From NCBI RefSeq assembly GCF_013204845.1, contig NZ_JABMKY010000015.1, forward strand, positions 124,001-188,000: a stretch of 64,000 nt of DNA. Direction: 5' to 3'. The first letter of the stretch is position 1; each line of letters opens with the position of its first letter. Below the pieces are notes generated by a model. It was given only the letters and a program-made list of their open reading frames with translations, searched no databases and was not told where the DNA came from. This stretch comes from Paenibacillus qinlingensis. GTDB taxonomy: Bacteria; Bacillota; Bacilli; Paenibacillales; NBRC-103111. A program made the position numbers and the translations under genes. Shown here piece by piece: positions 43,763-52,232 of the stretch.

Positions 43763-44335
43763 CTAGCGTATTTTTTTCACCAATTTATCTAGGCTCCGAC
43801 TAATTTCTTCGGCTGTATACCGATAATCGGCTAGTGACCCGCCATAGGGATCAGAAATATCATAATCTGGAATCGTGTTTTCCAGCGTATACATGCGGCT
43901 TCTTTCTTCCACAGATACCGTCTGAGATAGCGCTTGTTTGAGCTGAAGATCTGCCGCAAGCTGCTCTCGCTCTTCAATCGCCTTGAGAATGCGATCATCG
44001 TCCTCTACATACTCTTTGAGGGTATGCGTCTTCTCGACCGCGTGAGGAAAGCGCCCAATTACGGTACGTTTATGCCCCGTCGTCATCGTCAAGATCAGAT
44101 CAGCCCAATCGACATCCGCAGCGCTAATGGCTAGTGAACTAATAGCTTCCTTGAAACCCGCTTCATGAAGAAGTGACTGGCTGTTTCTCGATATCGGACC
44201 ACCCGTCATCGCAGATACACCTGCCGAACGAACCTCCGCCGCAAGCCCCTCTTGATGCACCCTCATACGCAGCAAACCTTCGGCTAACGGACTGCGGCAC
44301 GTATTTCCTGTACAGACAAATAGAATTCGCAACAT
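43763..44335 (-). CDS. ywlE: Protein-arginine phosphatase YwlE
   Basis: A 190-residue low-molecular-weight phosphatase-fold protein. The P-loop is C8-TGNT-CRS; the threonine (T12) in place of the isoleucine typical of tyrosine phosphatases is the residue known to favour phosphoarginine in YwlE. The C-terminal general acid lies in IPDYDISDPYGG. It should reverse McsB-made arginine phosphorylation. The start is the ATG at 44335 after GGGAGG; the upstream 26 codons of the ORF are not used. Confidence 0.93.
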   Translation of the reverse strand: MLRILFVCTGNTCRSPLAEGLLRMRVHQEGLAAEVRSAGVSAMTGGPISRNSQSLLHEAGFKEAISSLAISAADVDWADLILTMTTGHKRTVIGRFPHAVEKTHTLKEYVEDDDRILKAIEEREQLAADLQLKQALSQTVSVEERSRMYTLENTIPDYDISDPYGGSLADYRYTAEEISRSLDKLVKKIR

Positions 44336-44390
44336 GAAATCCTCCCTGGAATAAACGGCTATTTCACCGTACGTAATTACCCGTATTGTA

Positions 44391-44951
44391 TCATAGTAAA
44401 AACTTGATCCCAAACCCTAATAGGATAAGTCCACCGAATGCCTCACCATATTCTCCGACCCAACCGCTAACTCGTCTGCCAAGCAGTAAGCCCGCTATCG
44501 AAAGCAAACCGCCAAATAATCCGAAAATCAGTACTGTAAGCACAATGTCCGTAGCAAACATCCCCAGAGAAACGCCCACTGAGAACGAATCTATACTAAC
44601 ACTAAGAGCAAAAATTATAAGCCCCCATAACGTTCGATGATCGAAGACTGAAGCCTCTTCCCCCCGTATCGAACTGTATACCATATGTGCACCAAGCAAG
44701 ATAAGTAAACATCCCCCTGCCGCCGTAGCGACATTACCCAGTAGAAGGGAGACATATTGCCCCATAAACATCCCCATTAATGGCATGAGCACGTGAAAGA
44801 CACCGATAACAATGCTTATTTTCAAAATATCCATCAGACGAATGCCCTTCATCCCAATGCCAATTCCTAACGAAAAAGCATCTAGGCCCAAAGCAATCGC
44901 CATTATTCCAATTGTCATGAGTTGCCCAACTTGTACCCCAGATGCGAGCAT
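44391..44951 (-). CDS. mntP: MntP-type manganese efflux protein (YwlD)
   Basis: A 186-residue protein with six membrane helices. The two Asp-containing helix motifs of the family are present: ALGLDAFSLGIGIG and ALSVSIDSFSVGVSLG. It exports Mn2+. Start at the ATG at 44951, after AAGGGGGAT; the GTG at 44972 precedes that ribosome site. No yybP/manganese riboswitch was recognised in the 175-base gap upstream. Confidence 0.93.
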   Translation of the reverse strand: MLASGVQVGQLMTIGIMAIALGLDAFSLGIGIGMKGIRLMDILKISIVIGVFHVLMPLMGMFMGQYVSLLLGNVATAAGGCLLILLGAHMVYSSIRGEEASVFDHRTLWGLIIFALSVSIDSFSVGVSLGMFATDIVLTVLIFGLFGGLLSIAGLLLGRRVSGWVGEYGEAFGGLILLGFGIKFLL

Positions 44952-45126
44952 AGCACGATCCCCCTTGTCCACGATTCTTTCTCAAGATATGCGGACAAAC
45001 TAGGAATCATGCTATTGAGAAAACCTTTATCGAAGCTATTCAAAGATGTGCGACCGCGTTAAGAGGAAGGTTTTATCGCCAAATAGAAGACAATTTTAGT
45101 GCGTGAAACTTATATAATCTTATCTT

Positions 45127-46206
45127 TTAGAGACGGACTCGCTCATGACCGGCTGCTTTGAGCAATCGATTCATAATGGCGCTGCCAATCCCTGCATCTG
45201 GTACGCCTTCTGCGACAATATAACTAATCCCTTTATGATCAAAAGACCGCAGAGCCGCATAAAGCTCACGAGCTATCGTTTCTGGTTGTGATAAGGAACC
45301 GCATGCGACAACGAGATCCGCTCGGTAACCGCCTACTCTTTCCTCAAAAGTGAGAATACCCGTCGACTCTCCCCGTGACTTGGCAGCATCAATATCACGT
45401 TGAATCCATGCTGAAACTTTCAGCTCGTCGTCCCCTTGAACAATGTGCATATAGCCTTTCGGCGCATAATGCGTGTACTTCATACCTGGCGCACGAGGCG
45501 TATCCGCATCTTCAACCTCTGTCGGTCCAGCCACATGCATATACATATCTGGCAAAACCGCGTGCAACTGCTCTACAGTCACACCACCTGGTCGCAATAC
45601 GTATAATTCCTCTTCTACAAGTTGAATAACCGTTGACTCTACACCGACACCCGTTGCACCACCGTCTACAATTCCGCCAATCTTTCCATCCAAATCGTCA
45701 CGTACATGCGATGCCAACGTAGGGCTCGGCCTACCCGAACTATTCGCACTTGGCGCTGCGATCGGAAGCCCAGCTTCCCGCAGTAACTGTAGGGCGACCG
45801 GATGGTCTGGGATACGAATACCTACCGTTTGCAAACCAGCCGTAACGAACGGCGAAAGGCTACCTGCAAGTACAGGTAGCACAATAGTTAATGGTCCGGG
45901 CCAGAAAGCCTGCATAAGCGCCTGATGATGAGCTGTGAGACTATCTGGCTGAACAAGGCCTAAGAGCTGCGTCTCATCAGCGATATGCACGATCAGAGGA
46001 TTGTCGGAGGGCCTTCCTTTTGCGGCGAAAATTTGTAGAACCGCTTCGGTATTCGTTGCATCGGCACCAAGCCCGTAAACCGTCTCAGTCGGAAAAGCGA
46101 CTGTATCCCCTTGTCGCAAGAGACTTGCCGCTTCTGCTATATCCTGGGCTGACGCTCTCTGCTCGCCTTGATCTACGTTCCAAAAGGTTGTCACAATCAC
46201 TCTCAT
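45127..46206 (-). CDS. ywlC: L-threonylcarbamoyladenylate synthase (YwlC/Sua5)
   Basis: Makes threonylcarbamoyl-AMP for the t6A37 modification of ANN-decoding tRNAs. A 359-residue Sua5-type protein: the YrdC domain (about 20-215) contains FPTETVYGLGADATN and AAPSANSSGRPSPT, followed by a linker with APGMKYTHYAPKG and a C-terminal Sua5 domain. The ATG at 46206 has a poor ribosome site; the GTG two codons later has AAGG six bases before it and may be the true start. Confidence 0.95.
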   Translation of the reverse strand: MRVIVTTFWNVDQGEQRASAQDIAEAASLLRQGDTVAFPTETVYGLGADATNTEAVLQIFAAKGRPSDNPLIVHIADETQLLGLVQPDSLTAHHQALMQAFWPGPLTIVLPVLAGSLSPFVTAGLQTVGIRIPDHPVALQLLREAGLPIAAPSANSSGRPSPTLASHVRDDLDGKIGGIVDGGATGVGVESTVIQLVEEELYVLRPGGVTVEQLHAVLPDMYMHVAGPTEVEDADTPRAPGMKYTHYAPKGYMHIVQGDDELKVSAWIQRDIDAAKSRGESTGILTFEERVGGYRADLVVACGSLSQPETIARELYAALRSFDHKGISYIVAEGVPDAGIGSAIMNRLLKAAGHERVRL

Positions 46207-46280
46207 CCTTACTTGTATGAAATAAATTTGTTTTTGAACCGAATGATAAGAATACGACTCTCCTAAAAACTATTAAGAGG

Positions 46281-46462
46281 AAAGGGAACGAGGATGTCCT
46301 ATTTGCAAGTCAACGGGCGAAAATAGTATGGAAAGGGAACGTCGGTAACTTATTTACCCGAAAAACACCCATATTCATAAAATTTGGAGAAATAGTGCAT
46401 CCTCGTTCCCCTTATCACCTAAAACATCCAGTTTCACCAAATTAGCGCATCTACATTCCTTT
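46281..46462. repeat. Four ~24-nt units, two direct and two inverted (ywlC-spoIIR gap)
   Basis: AAAGGGAACGAGGATGTCCT from 46281 and AAAGGGAACGTCGGTAACTT from 46332 are direct copies, 51 bases apart. Near-perfect inverted copies lie at 46390-46413 and, decayed, 46439-46462. The outer arms 46281-46304 and 46390-46413 could fold into a long stem. Little else is in this 273-base gap. Confidence 0.8.
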
Positions 46463-46479
46463 CAACACCTTCGCAGCCA

Positions 46480-47241
46480 CTAGCTAAACCACGAAAAGAT
46501 CGCCTTAAACATTTCCCAAATGAAGAACTTCACTTTCGGTTGGGCTGGCTCTTCGGATGTAGAAACTGAAGCAGCTACGACTTCTACTTTCGTATCTTTC
46601 TTTACAACTTTCTCTGTGGAAGGAGCTTTATCTTTGCTAGATTTAGCCTTATCTTCTTTAACCGGCTGCTTTTCCTTGCCATTCTCATCCGTCGTTTTGG
46701 CCACTACAACGGCTGCAGAAGCAACCGCTTCACCCGATACGGAATCTACAAAGCATAGCGGTGGAAATAAGACGCACCACCAATTTTGTCCTTCACCAGA
46801 ACCGATTACAACACGCAAAGCTTCATAATCCCCGGCTGGGTAGACGTCATTTCCGTACATTTTGGTTGGAAAAGGGACAACACCTAGCTCCACAGTATGC
46901 GGATAGTTGTAGCCGCGGGATGCAATCATCTCGCCAACAAGTTGATCAAATTCTGGCAAGTGCGCATTCACGACCGCTCTAGCCTCGTCCAAGGAATGTG
47001 GTCCTACGACCCAATCCGCCATACGAGCAATAATCGCATCCCGAATCTCGCGTTTCAAGGCTTGGTCCTGTGCAGAATCCGAATTTGCTAGAATACGCAA
47101 ACGAATTGATTCTTCAGGTATCGTAGGCGAAATAACCGCCGCATTTGTCCGATTGGATTCCCAACACATCATCATAAGTATAAGTGCAAAAACAATGAAT
47201 AATAAGCTCTTCACTGAGTGGCGCTCCGTTCTCTTAACCAT
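46480..47241 (-). CDS. spoIIR: SpoIIR, forespore signal for pro-sigma-E processing
   Basis: A 253-residue secreted protein. A signal segment covers about 12-33; the SpoIIR domain (about 40-180) begins ESIRLRILANSDSAQDQALK and ends WWCVLFPPLCFVD. SpoIIR is made in the forespore and triggers SpoIIGA to cleave pro-sigma-E in the mother cell. The C-terminal 70 residues are a lysine-rich, probably disordered extension ending in a short hydrophobic WEMFKAIFSWFS. Start ATG 47241 after AAAGGGG. Confidence 0.94.
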   Translation of the reverse strand: MVKRTERHSVKSLLFIVFALILMMMCWESNRTNAAVISPTIPEESIRLRILANSDSAQDQALKREIRDAIIARMADWVVGPHSLDEARAVVNAHLPEFDQLVGEMIASRGYNYPHTVELGVVPFPTKMYGNDVYPAGDYEALRVVIGSGEGQNWWCVLFPPLCFVDSVSGEAVASAAVVVAKTTDENGKEKQPVKEDKAKSSKDKAPSTEKVVKKDTKVEVVAASVSTSEEPAQPKVKFFIWEMFKAIFSWFS

Positions 47242-47354
47242 GGAGAGTAGCCCCTTTCCCGTTCCCGTCTTCTACTAGCCAGTATGGACAATAGTGGGTG
47301 GGGCTAAACCTATGAATCTATTATTTTTTGCGAAATGATAGAGTTGGTCCTCCG

Positions 47355-47397
47355 AATAGATGGAAGAAAGCAGCCGATCTAACAGAATCGGCTACTG
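47355..47397 (-). terminator. Terminator-like hairpin at the 3' end of prmC, next to a lone repeat half-unit
   Basis: GTAGCCGAT/ATCGGCTGC stem followed by TTTCTT on the minus strand, overlapping the prmC stop. AATAGATGGAAGAAAGCAG at 47355-47373 resembles one half of the dispersed 24-nt repeat unit. Confidence 0.5.
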
Positions 47398-48282
47398 GAA
47401 AGAACGGATCGCGATCACGTGGCGATCGATCCCCTGGAGATCCTGCACAAAGCGGATCTCCGTCCATTCCGCGGCGGCGCGCAGCAACGCCGCAACTGCC
47501 TCCGCCTGCCCGATGCCTACCTCGAACCCGACCATCGTCGGGATTCGCGGCAGCCGGTGCAGCTGCGAGATCATACGGCGGTACAGGTCGAGTCCCTCGA
47601 CACCGCCGAACAGAGCTGTGTGCGGCTCGAATAGCCGCACCTCGGGCATCAGCGCCGGCAGGTCGCCGTCTGGGATATATGGTGGGTTCGACACCACCAT
47701 ATCCGGCGCGAGCCCGCGCTCAATATAAGGCTCGAGAAGGTCGCCCTCGAGCCAGGTTATCCGCGCAGCCACTCCGTGGCGCTGCGCATTCTTGCGTGCC
47801 ATCTCCAGCGCTGCCGCGGAGATGTCGCTGGCCGCAACGCGCCACGCAGGGCGCGCGTGCGCGATCGTCACCGGGATGATGCCACTCCCGGTGCCTACAT
47901 CCGCAAGGAGCGGAGCGCCTTGCGGGAACAGACGCGAGCCCTCGTGGAGCATCGCCTCCACGAGCAGCTCGGTCTCCGGCCGCGGGATCAGCACGGCCGG
48001 CCCGACTTCAAACGGAAGGCCGAAGAAATCCTGCTCACCGGTGATATACTGCACCGGTTCACCCGCGGCCTTCCTGGCAACAAGCTGGTCCCACGTGGCG
48101 ACCAGCTCTTCTGGCATCTGTTCCTGCCACCAGCGGAACAGAAGCTCTGTGCGCGTGCAGCCGCCTAAGAGGTGCTGCAGCAGCAGTTCCGTGCAAGACG
48201 AAGCCTCTGCGACGCCTTGCTCCGCTAAAAAAGAAGAAGCCTTCACAAAGGCTTCTCTCACACTCATGTTTGCAGTCGTCAT
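47392..48282 (-). CDS. prmC: PrmC, release-factor glutamine methyltransferase
   Basis: Methylates the GGQ glutamine of release factors using S-adenosylmethionine. A 296-residue Rossmann methyltransferase: SAM loop ADVGTGSGIIPVTIA and catalytic VVSNPPYIPDGDLP. Its coding start overlaps the prfA stop by one base (TAATG), so it is coupled to its own substrate. The DNA is visibly richer in G+C and GCGC than its neighbours. Confidence 0.96.
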   Translation of the reverse strand: MTTANMSVREAFVKASSFLAEQGVAEASSCTELLLQHLLGGCTRTELLFRWWQEQMPEELVATWDQLVARKAAGEPVQYITGEQDFFGLPFEVGPAVLIPRPETELLVEAMLHEGSRLFPQGAPLLADVGTGSGIIPVTIAHARPAWRVAASDISAAALEMARKNAQRHGVAARITWLEGDLLEPYIERGLAPDMVVSNPPYIPDGDLPALMPEVRLFEPHTALFGGVEGLDLYRRMISQLHRLPRIPTMVGFEVGIGQAEAVAALLRAAAEWTEIRFVQDLQGIDRHVIAIRSFQ

Positions 48283-49346
48283 TACATTGCCTCTAAGGCA
48301 TCGGATTGTGCAGCAATCGTTAAGGCTGACACAATTTCCGCCATATCGCCGTTTAATACCGTTTCTAGACGGTGTAACGTCAAACCGATACGGTGATCGG
48401 TAATCCGGCTTTGCGGGAAGTTGTAGGTACGAATACGCTCTGAACGGTCGCCCGTTCCGACTTTGCTTTTACGCTCGCCGGCATATTTCGCTTCTTCTTC
48501 TTCACGCAATTTATCTGAAATCCGCGTACGAAGTACGCGAAGCGCTGACTCTTTATTGGAGTTTTGCGATTTACCATCCTGACACGTTGCGACGATACCC
48601 GTTGGTACGTGGGTTACACGCACAGCGGATTTCGTTGTATTAACGGACTGACCGCCCGCTCCACTGGAACAGAATGTATCGACGCGAATATCGGCATCAT
48701 GAATCACGATTTCCACATCTTCTGCCTCCGGCATAACAACAACCGTCGACGTAGAGGTATGGATCCGTCCACCGGATTCCGTTACTGGAATACGTTGAAC
48801 ACGGTGCGCTCCGCTCTCGAACTTGAGCTTGCTATAGGCACCTTTACCCGTAATCATGAAAATAATTTCTTTAAATCCGCCCAAATCATTCACGGAAGCA
48901 TCCAAAATCTCCGTTCTCCAACCTTGCGCATCCGCATAGCGCGTATACATCCGGTAGAGGTCGCCTGCAAACAGCGCAGCTTCATCGCCGCCCGCCGCGC
49001 CGCGAATTTCCACGATGACGTTCTTGTCATCATTAGGGTCTTTCGGCATCATCAAAATGCGGAGATGTTCTTCTAGTTTAGCAGATTGCTCGCTAAGCTC
49101 TTCGATCTCCATTTTGACCATTTCGCGCATCTCATCATCCAGCTTCTCATTCTGCATCACTTTCGCATCAGCTAGCTGTTCGCTCACGCTCTTATACTCA
49201 TTATAAGCATCGTAAGACTCCTGAAGATCAGATTGCTCTTTGGAATACTCTCTTAGTTTCTTCGTATCACTCGTTACATCCGGGTCACACAATAACTCAC
49301 TTAGTTTGTCATAGCGGTCCACAATGGACTGAAGTCGATCCAACAT
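48282..49346 (-). CDS. prfA: Peptide chain release factor 1
   Basis: A 354-residue class I release factor for UAA and UAG. The GGQ loop is GAGGQSVNTTKSAVRVTH, and the stop-codon anticodon region lies before it. It is adjacent to prmC, which methylates its GGQ glutamine. ATG at 49346 follows GGAG. Confidence 0.97.
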   Translation of the reverse strand: MLDRLQSIVDRYDKLSELLCDPDVTSDTKKLREYSKEQSDLQESYDAYNEYKSVSEQLADAKVMQNEKLDDEMREMVKMEIEELSEQSAKLEEHLRILMMPKDPNDDKNVIVEIRGAAGGDEAALFAGDLYRMYTRYADAQGWRTEILDASVNDLGGFKEIIFMITGKGAYSKLKFESGAHRVQRIPVTESGGRIHTSTSTVVVMPEAEDVEIVIHDADIRVDTFCSSGAGGQSVNTTKSAVRVTHVPTGIVATCQDGKSQNSNKESALRVLRTRISDKLREEEEAKYAGERKSKVGTGDRSERIRTYNFPQSRITDHRIGLTLHRLETVLNGDMAEIVSALTIAAQSDALEAM

Positions 49347-49379
49347 AGGGGATCACTCCTTTCTTGTTTTTGTAGTTAA

Positions 49380-50486
49380 TTAAACGTTAAAACGGAAATG
49401 CATAACGTCGCCGTCATTCACTACGTACTCTTTACCTTCAAGGCGAACTTGGCCTTTTTCTTTCGCACCAGCCATGGATCCAGCAGCAGACAAATCGTTG
49501 TACGAAACAACCTCTGCACGAATAAATCCACGTTCAAAATCCGTATGAATCACGCCAGCTGCTTGCGGAGCTTTTGTTCCTTTACGAATTGTCCATGCTC
49601 TAACTTCTTGAACCCCAGCTGTGAAATACGTGTACAAGCCGAGTTTGCGATAAGCTGCTTTAATTAATCTATTCAAGCCGGACTCTTGAAGTCCCAACTC
49701 TTCCAGGAACATCGCTTTTTCTTCGTCTTCCAGTTCAGCAATCTCGGATTCAACTTTCGCGCTAATGGAAACAACTTCGTTGTTTTCTTTCTCTGCGAAT
49801 TCCTTCACAATTTTAACGTATGCATTATCGTCCGCCGTTGCAACTTCATCTTCACTCACGTTTGCCGCATAGAGCACTGGCTTCATCGTTAGCAAATGTA
49901 GATCGCGAACCAGGAGGCGCTCATCTTCTGTCAAATCCAAGCTGCGTGCTGGCATATCATTATATAAGGCTTCTTTGATACGTTCCAAACACTCAACTTC
50001 AGCAACCACTTTCTTGTCGCCGCCTTTGAGGTTTTTGCGTGAACGCTCGATCTTTTTATCAACCGACTCAATGTCTGCCAAAATCAATTCAAGATTAATC
50101 GTCTCGATGTCGCCAATCGGATCAACTTTCCCTGAAACGTGAGTAATATTATCATCCTCAAAACAACGGACAACATGCACAATCGCATCAACTTCGCGGA
50201 TGTGTGCTAGAAATTTATTTCCAAGGCCTTCGCCTTTGCTCGCACCCTTAACCAAACCCGCAATGTCAACGAATTCGAAGGCTGTCGGCACGATGCTCTT
50301 AGGCACAACGATTTCCACCAGCTTCTGCAATCTCTCGTCTGGTACTTCTACTACCCCAACATTCGGATCGATCGTACAGAACGGATAATTCGCAGATTCT
50401 GCCCCCGCCTGTGTAATTGCATTAAACAATGTCGATTTTCCTACGTTCGGTAGACCGACGATACCTGCTTTCAAAGCCATTGTCAT
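49380..50486 (-). CDS. ychF: YchF/OLA1-family ATPase
   Basis: A 368-residue Obg-related P-loop protein. The G1 motif is GLPNVGKST; a degenerate G4 is consistent with ATP preference. The C-terminal TGS-like domain contains AWTIRKGTKAPQAAGVIHTDFERGFIRAEVV. It binds ribosomes and is linked to stress responses. Two starts are possible (50486, 50480); the first has AAGGAG five bases away. Confidence 0.96.
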   Translation of the reverse strand: MTMALKAGIVGLPNVGKSTLFNAITQAGAESANYPFCTIDPNVGVVEVPDERLQKLVEIVVPKSIVPTAFEFVDIAGLVKGASKGEGLGNKFLAHIREVDAIVHVVRCFEDDNITHVSGKVDPIGDIETINLELILADIESVDKKIERSRKNLKGGDKKVVAEVECLERIKEALYNDMPARSLDLTEDERLLVRDLHLLTMKPVLYAANVSEDEVATADDNAYVKIVKEFAEKENNEVVSISAKVESEIAELEDEEKAMFLEELGLQESGLNRLIKAAYRKLGLYTYFTAGVQEVRAWTIRKGTKAPQAAGVIHTDFERGFIRAEVVSYNDLSAAGSMAGAKEKGQVRLEGKEYVVNDGDVMHFRFNV

Positions 50487-50541
50487 TACAACTCCTTAAT
50501 TTTCGAAAATCATCCTTCTTATTATATAGTACTTAGCGGGC

Positions 50542-50578
50542 AAAAAAAAGCCTGCAAGCTATTGATTAGCTGCAGACT
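50542..50578 (-). terminator. Terminator overlapping the end of the PilZ gene
   Basis: AGTCTGCAGCTA/TAGCTTGCAGGCT stem around a five-base loop followed by eight T; the stem includes the last codons and the stop codon of the PilZ gene. Confidence 0.9.
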
Positions 50579-51293
50579 TTTTTTCCATTGCTTTTTTGAA
50601 CTCCTCATCCCGCTTCTGTTCGAAGTAGGTTTGGATCTGATTTCGAAGAATAAAACCCCGTAATGCATTGCTTTGCTCTGCAGGAACGCTCTCAAGGCTA
50701 GCCCCAAAGTAATAGGTGCCATCCCGCTTTTCTTTCCGTATAATTTCCAACTTACACGGCATTTCAAAGCCTAAATCCAATTCCACATGAAGCAGGCACT
50801 TTTTCTGAATAATGCCATCAATCATCGAGTTATCTTCTATTGAAAAGCCAAGCCCATTGACTGAAATGTTTTGAATGGAAAATTCGATCGGATTTTCAAG
50901 CGTATGCTGTTCTTTCTGGTTCTTATTCTGGAAGCTTAAAATTAGCCCTTTATTCTTCACATCGACCCTCGGGAATTCCCGTTTCTCCGAAAACTTCTTC
51001 CGATTCTCAGGCGGATTAATGACAATAAGTGAACTAGGCTCCTTGGCAACGATTGTTGTATGAAAGACAAATAGGCCCGATTTGGTATACAGCGTCATCT
51101 TCGCTTTATCCCCAAGTTGAAAAACGTCGTATTCTGGCAACTCGATCTCCATGATGTCCCCTTGCGCGTAGGTAAGAATACCTGTAGACACGAAATCATC
51201 CTTCGCTAGAACAGCTCTGCAATTAATCAATACTTCCGCATCGTATCCTTCCTTACTCCCATATAACTTCAAAGATTCCCGCTTCTTCTCCAT
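50559..51293 (-). CDS. PilZ-domain c-di-GMP receptor with YcgR-like N-domain
   Basis: A 244-residue cytoplasmic protein. Residues about 15-95 resemble the PilZN/YcgR flagellar-brake beta barrel. The PilZ domain (about 103-225) has both binding motifs: R105-EFP-R109 (RxxxR) and N142-x-S-xx-G147 in NISVNGLG. It should bind c-di-GMP and affect motility or surface behaviour. The start is the ATG at 51293, nine bases after GAGGTG; the upstream 25 codons lie in the leader. A c-di-GMP riboswitch lies in that leader. Confidence 0.92.
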   Translation of the reverse strand: MEKKRESLKLYGSKEGYDAEVLINCRAVLAKDDFVSTGILTYAQGDIMEIELPEYDVFQLGDKAKMTLYTKSGLFVFHTTIVAKEPSSLIVINPPENRKKFSEKREFPRVDVKNKGLILSFQNKNQKEQHTLENPIEFSIQNISVNGLGFSIEDNSMIDGIIQKKCLLHVELDLGFEMPCKLEIIRKEKRDGTYYFGASLESVPAEQSNALRGFILRNQIQTYFEQKRDEEFKKAMEKKSAANQ

Positions 51294-51350
51294 ATTTACT
51301 GTCACCTCTCCTCTGTCGATTGTCGATGGATTATAAGCGTATATGTACAC

Positions 51351-51382
51351 AAAATAGACTGCCCCCACTTAAAGGACAGCCT
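51351..51382 (-). terminator. Terminator-like expression platform of the c-di-GMP riboswitch
   Basis: AGGCTGTCC pairs with GGGCAGTCT (nine pairs, two G-T) across a short loop, followed by ATTTTGT on the minus strand, between the aptamer and the PilZ start. The T run is weak. Confidence 0.6.
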
Positions 51383-51404
51383 ATCACCTCAATCAATCAT
51401 AAAG

Positions 51405-51507
51405 AGCATCAGCGATTTCGGTAACTAGACTGCCATAGTTCATCAGAACCGTAGGCCCTCAGCTTTGCGTCCTTGCCTTTCAGCAAGTTTGCCATTGTCG
51501 ATCCATG
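51405..51507 (-). ncRNA. c-di-GMP-I (GEMM) riboswitch aptamer
   Basis: The minus strand carries the GEMM-I hallmarks in order: GGCAAAC, a TTGC(TGAAAG)GCAA hairpin with a GAAA loop, GGACGCAAAGC, then the tetraloop receptor made of CCTACGG and CTATGG, and GTTACCG. P1 is closed at least by GCAT/ATGC. It lies between a sigma-A promoter and the gene for a PilZ c-di-GMP receptor. Confidence 0.9.
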
Positions 51508-51573
51508 CTATGTAATTATTATTTCGGACTAATTTTACCAACGTTTATGGTCTAAAAGACCCAATATGGTTTT

Positions 51574-51602
51574 ATTATACGTAGCCCATGCACTTCTTTC
51601 AA
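51574..51602 (-). promoter_or_regulatory. Sigma-A promoter of the riboswitch-PilZ transcript
   Basis: TTGAAA (51597-51602), 17 bases, TATAAT (51574-51579) on the minus strand. Confidence 0.85.
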
Positions 51603-51656
51603 CTAAAATCCTTGCATGGACGATGTTTTTATTGTATGAATGTGTAGTGGAATTGA

Positions 51657-51777
51657 ATATCCACAGGTTTATAAGTTATCCACATTATTATCCACAGCTT
51701 GTTAACAACGAATATTTGTTCGGATTTTTATACACATGTGGATAAACTATTATTGCGAGGTGTCCCCCTGTGGATCA
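51657..51777. promoter_or_regulatory. DnaA-box cluster upstream of tadA
   Basis: Five matches to TTATCCACA in 121 bases: perfect at 51676-51684 and 51688-51696 (plus) and 51737-51745 (minus), and one-mismatch at 51657-51665 (plus) and 51769-51777 (minus, overlapping the tadA start codon). Confidence 0.8.
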
Positions 51778-52228
51778 ACATATCCCTTGGATGAAAGAAG
51801 CGATTGGCGAGGCGCTGAAAGCGGAAGCCATCCGTGAAGTTCCGATCGGCGCGGTCGTCGTCCATCAAGGTCAAATTATTGGCCGCGGCCACAATTTACG
51901 TGAAACAACCCTGGATCCTCTTGCGCATGCAGAGCTGATTGCCATTAAACAAGCGAGCGAGCATTTACAGGCTTGGCGCCTTCTGGATTGCCAGCTCTAT
52001 GTGACATTAGAGCCTTGTCCAATGTGTGCGGGTGCGATCGTGCAAGCACGAGTGCCCCAAGTTATTTATGGTACGGTAGATCCGAAGGCCGGCTGTGCGG
52101 GAACATTAATGAACTTACTGCAAGAAGACCGGTTCAATCACCGGGTCGATGTCGTTAGCGGTGTTTTGCAAGAGGAGTGTTCCACGATGTTGACGCAATT
52201 TTTCCGAAAATTACGAGGCAAGGCTTAG
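51770..52228 (+). CDS. tadA: tRNA-specific adenosine deaminase TadA
   Basis: Deaminates A34 of tRNA-Arg(ACG) to inosine. A 152-residue zinc deaminase: HAELIAIKQA (zinc His and proton-shuttling Glu) and PCPMCAGAIVQARV (two zinc cysteines). The start is GTG at 51770, seven bases after GAGGTG. It is the only plus-strand gene between 19.3 and 54 kb, and its 5' region contains the DnaA boxes. Confidence 0.95.
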   Translation: MDQHIPWMKEAIGEALKAEAIREVPIGAVVVHQGQIIGRGHNLRETTLDPLAHAELIAIKQASEHLQAWRLLDCQLYVTLEPCPMCAGAIVQARVPQVIYGTVDPKAGCAGTLMNLLQEDRFNHRVDVVSGVLQEECSTMLTQFFRKLRGKA

Positions 52229-52232
52229 GGGC

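Noticed and set aside
44952..45126. Manganese (yybP-ykoY) riboswitch before mntP
   Set aside because: The conserved three-way-junction sequences were not found in the gap.
47328..47879. 183-residue plus-strand ORF opposite prmC
   Set aside because: It is Arg/Pro/Ser-rich, lacks family features and is a shadow of the GC-rich prmC gene.
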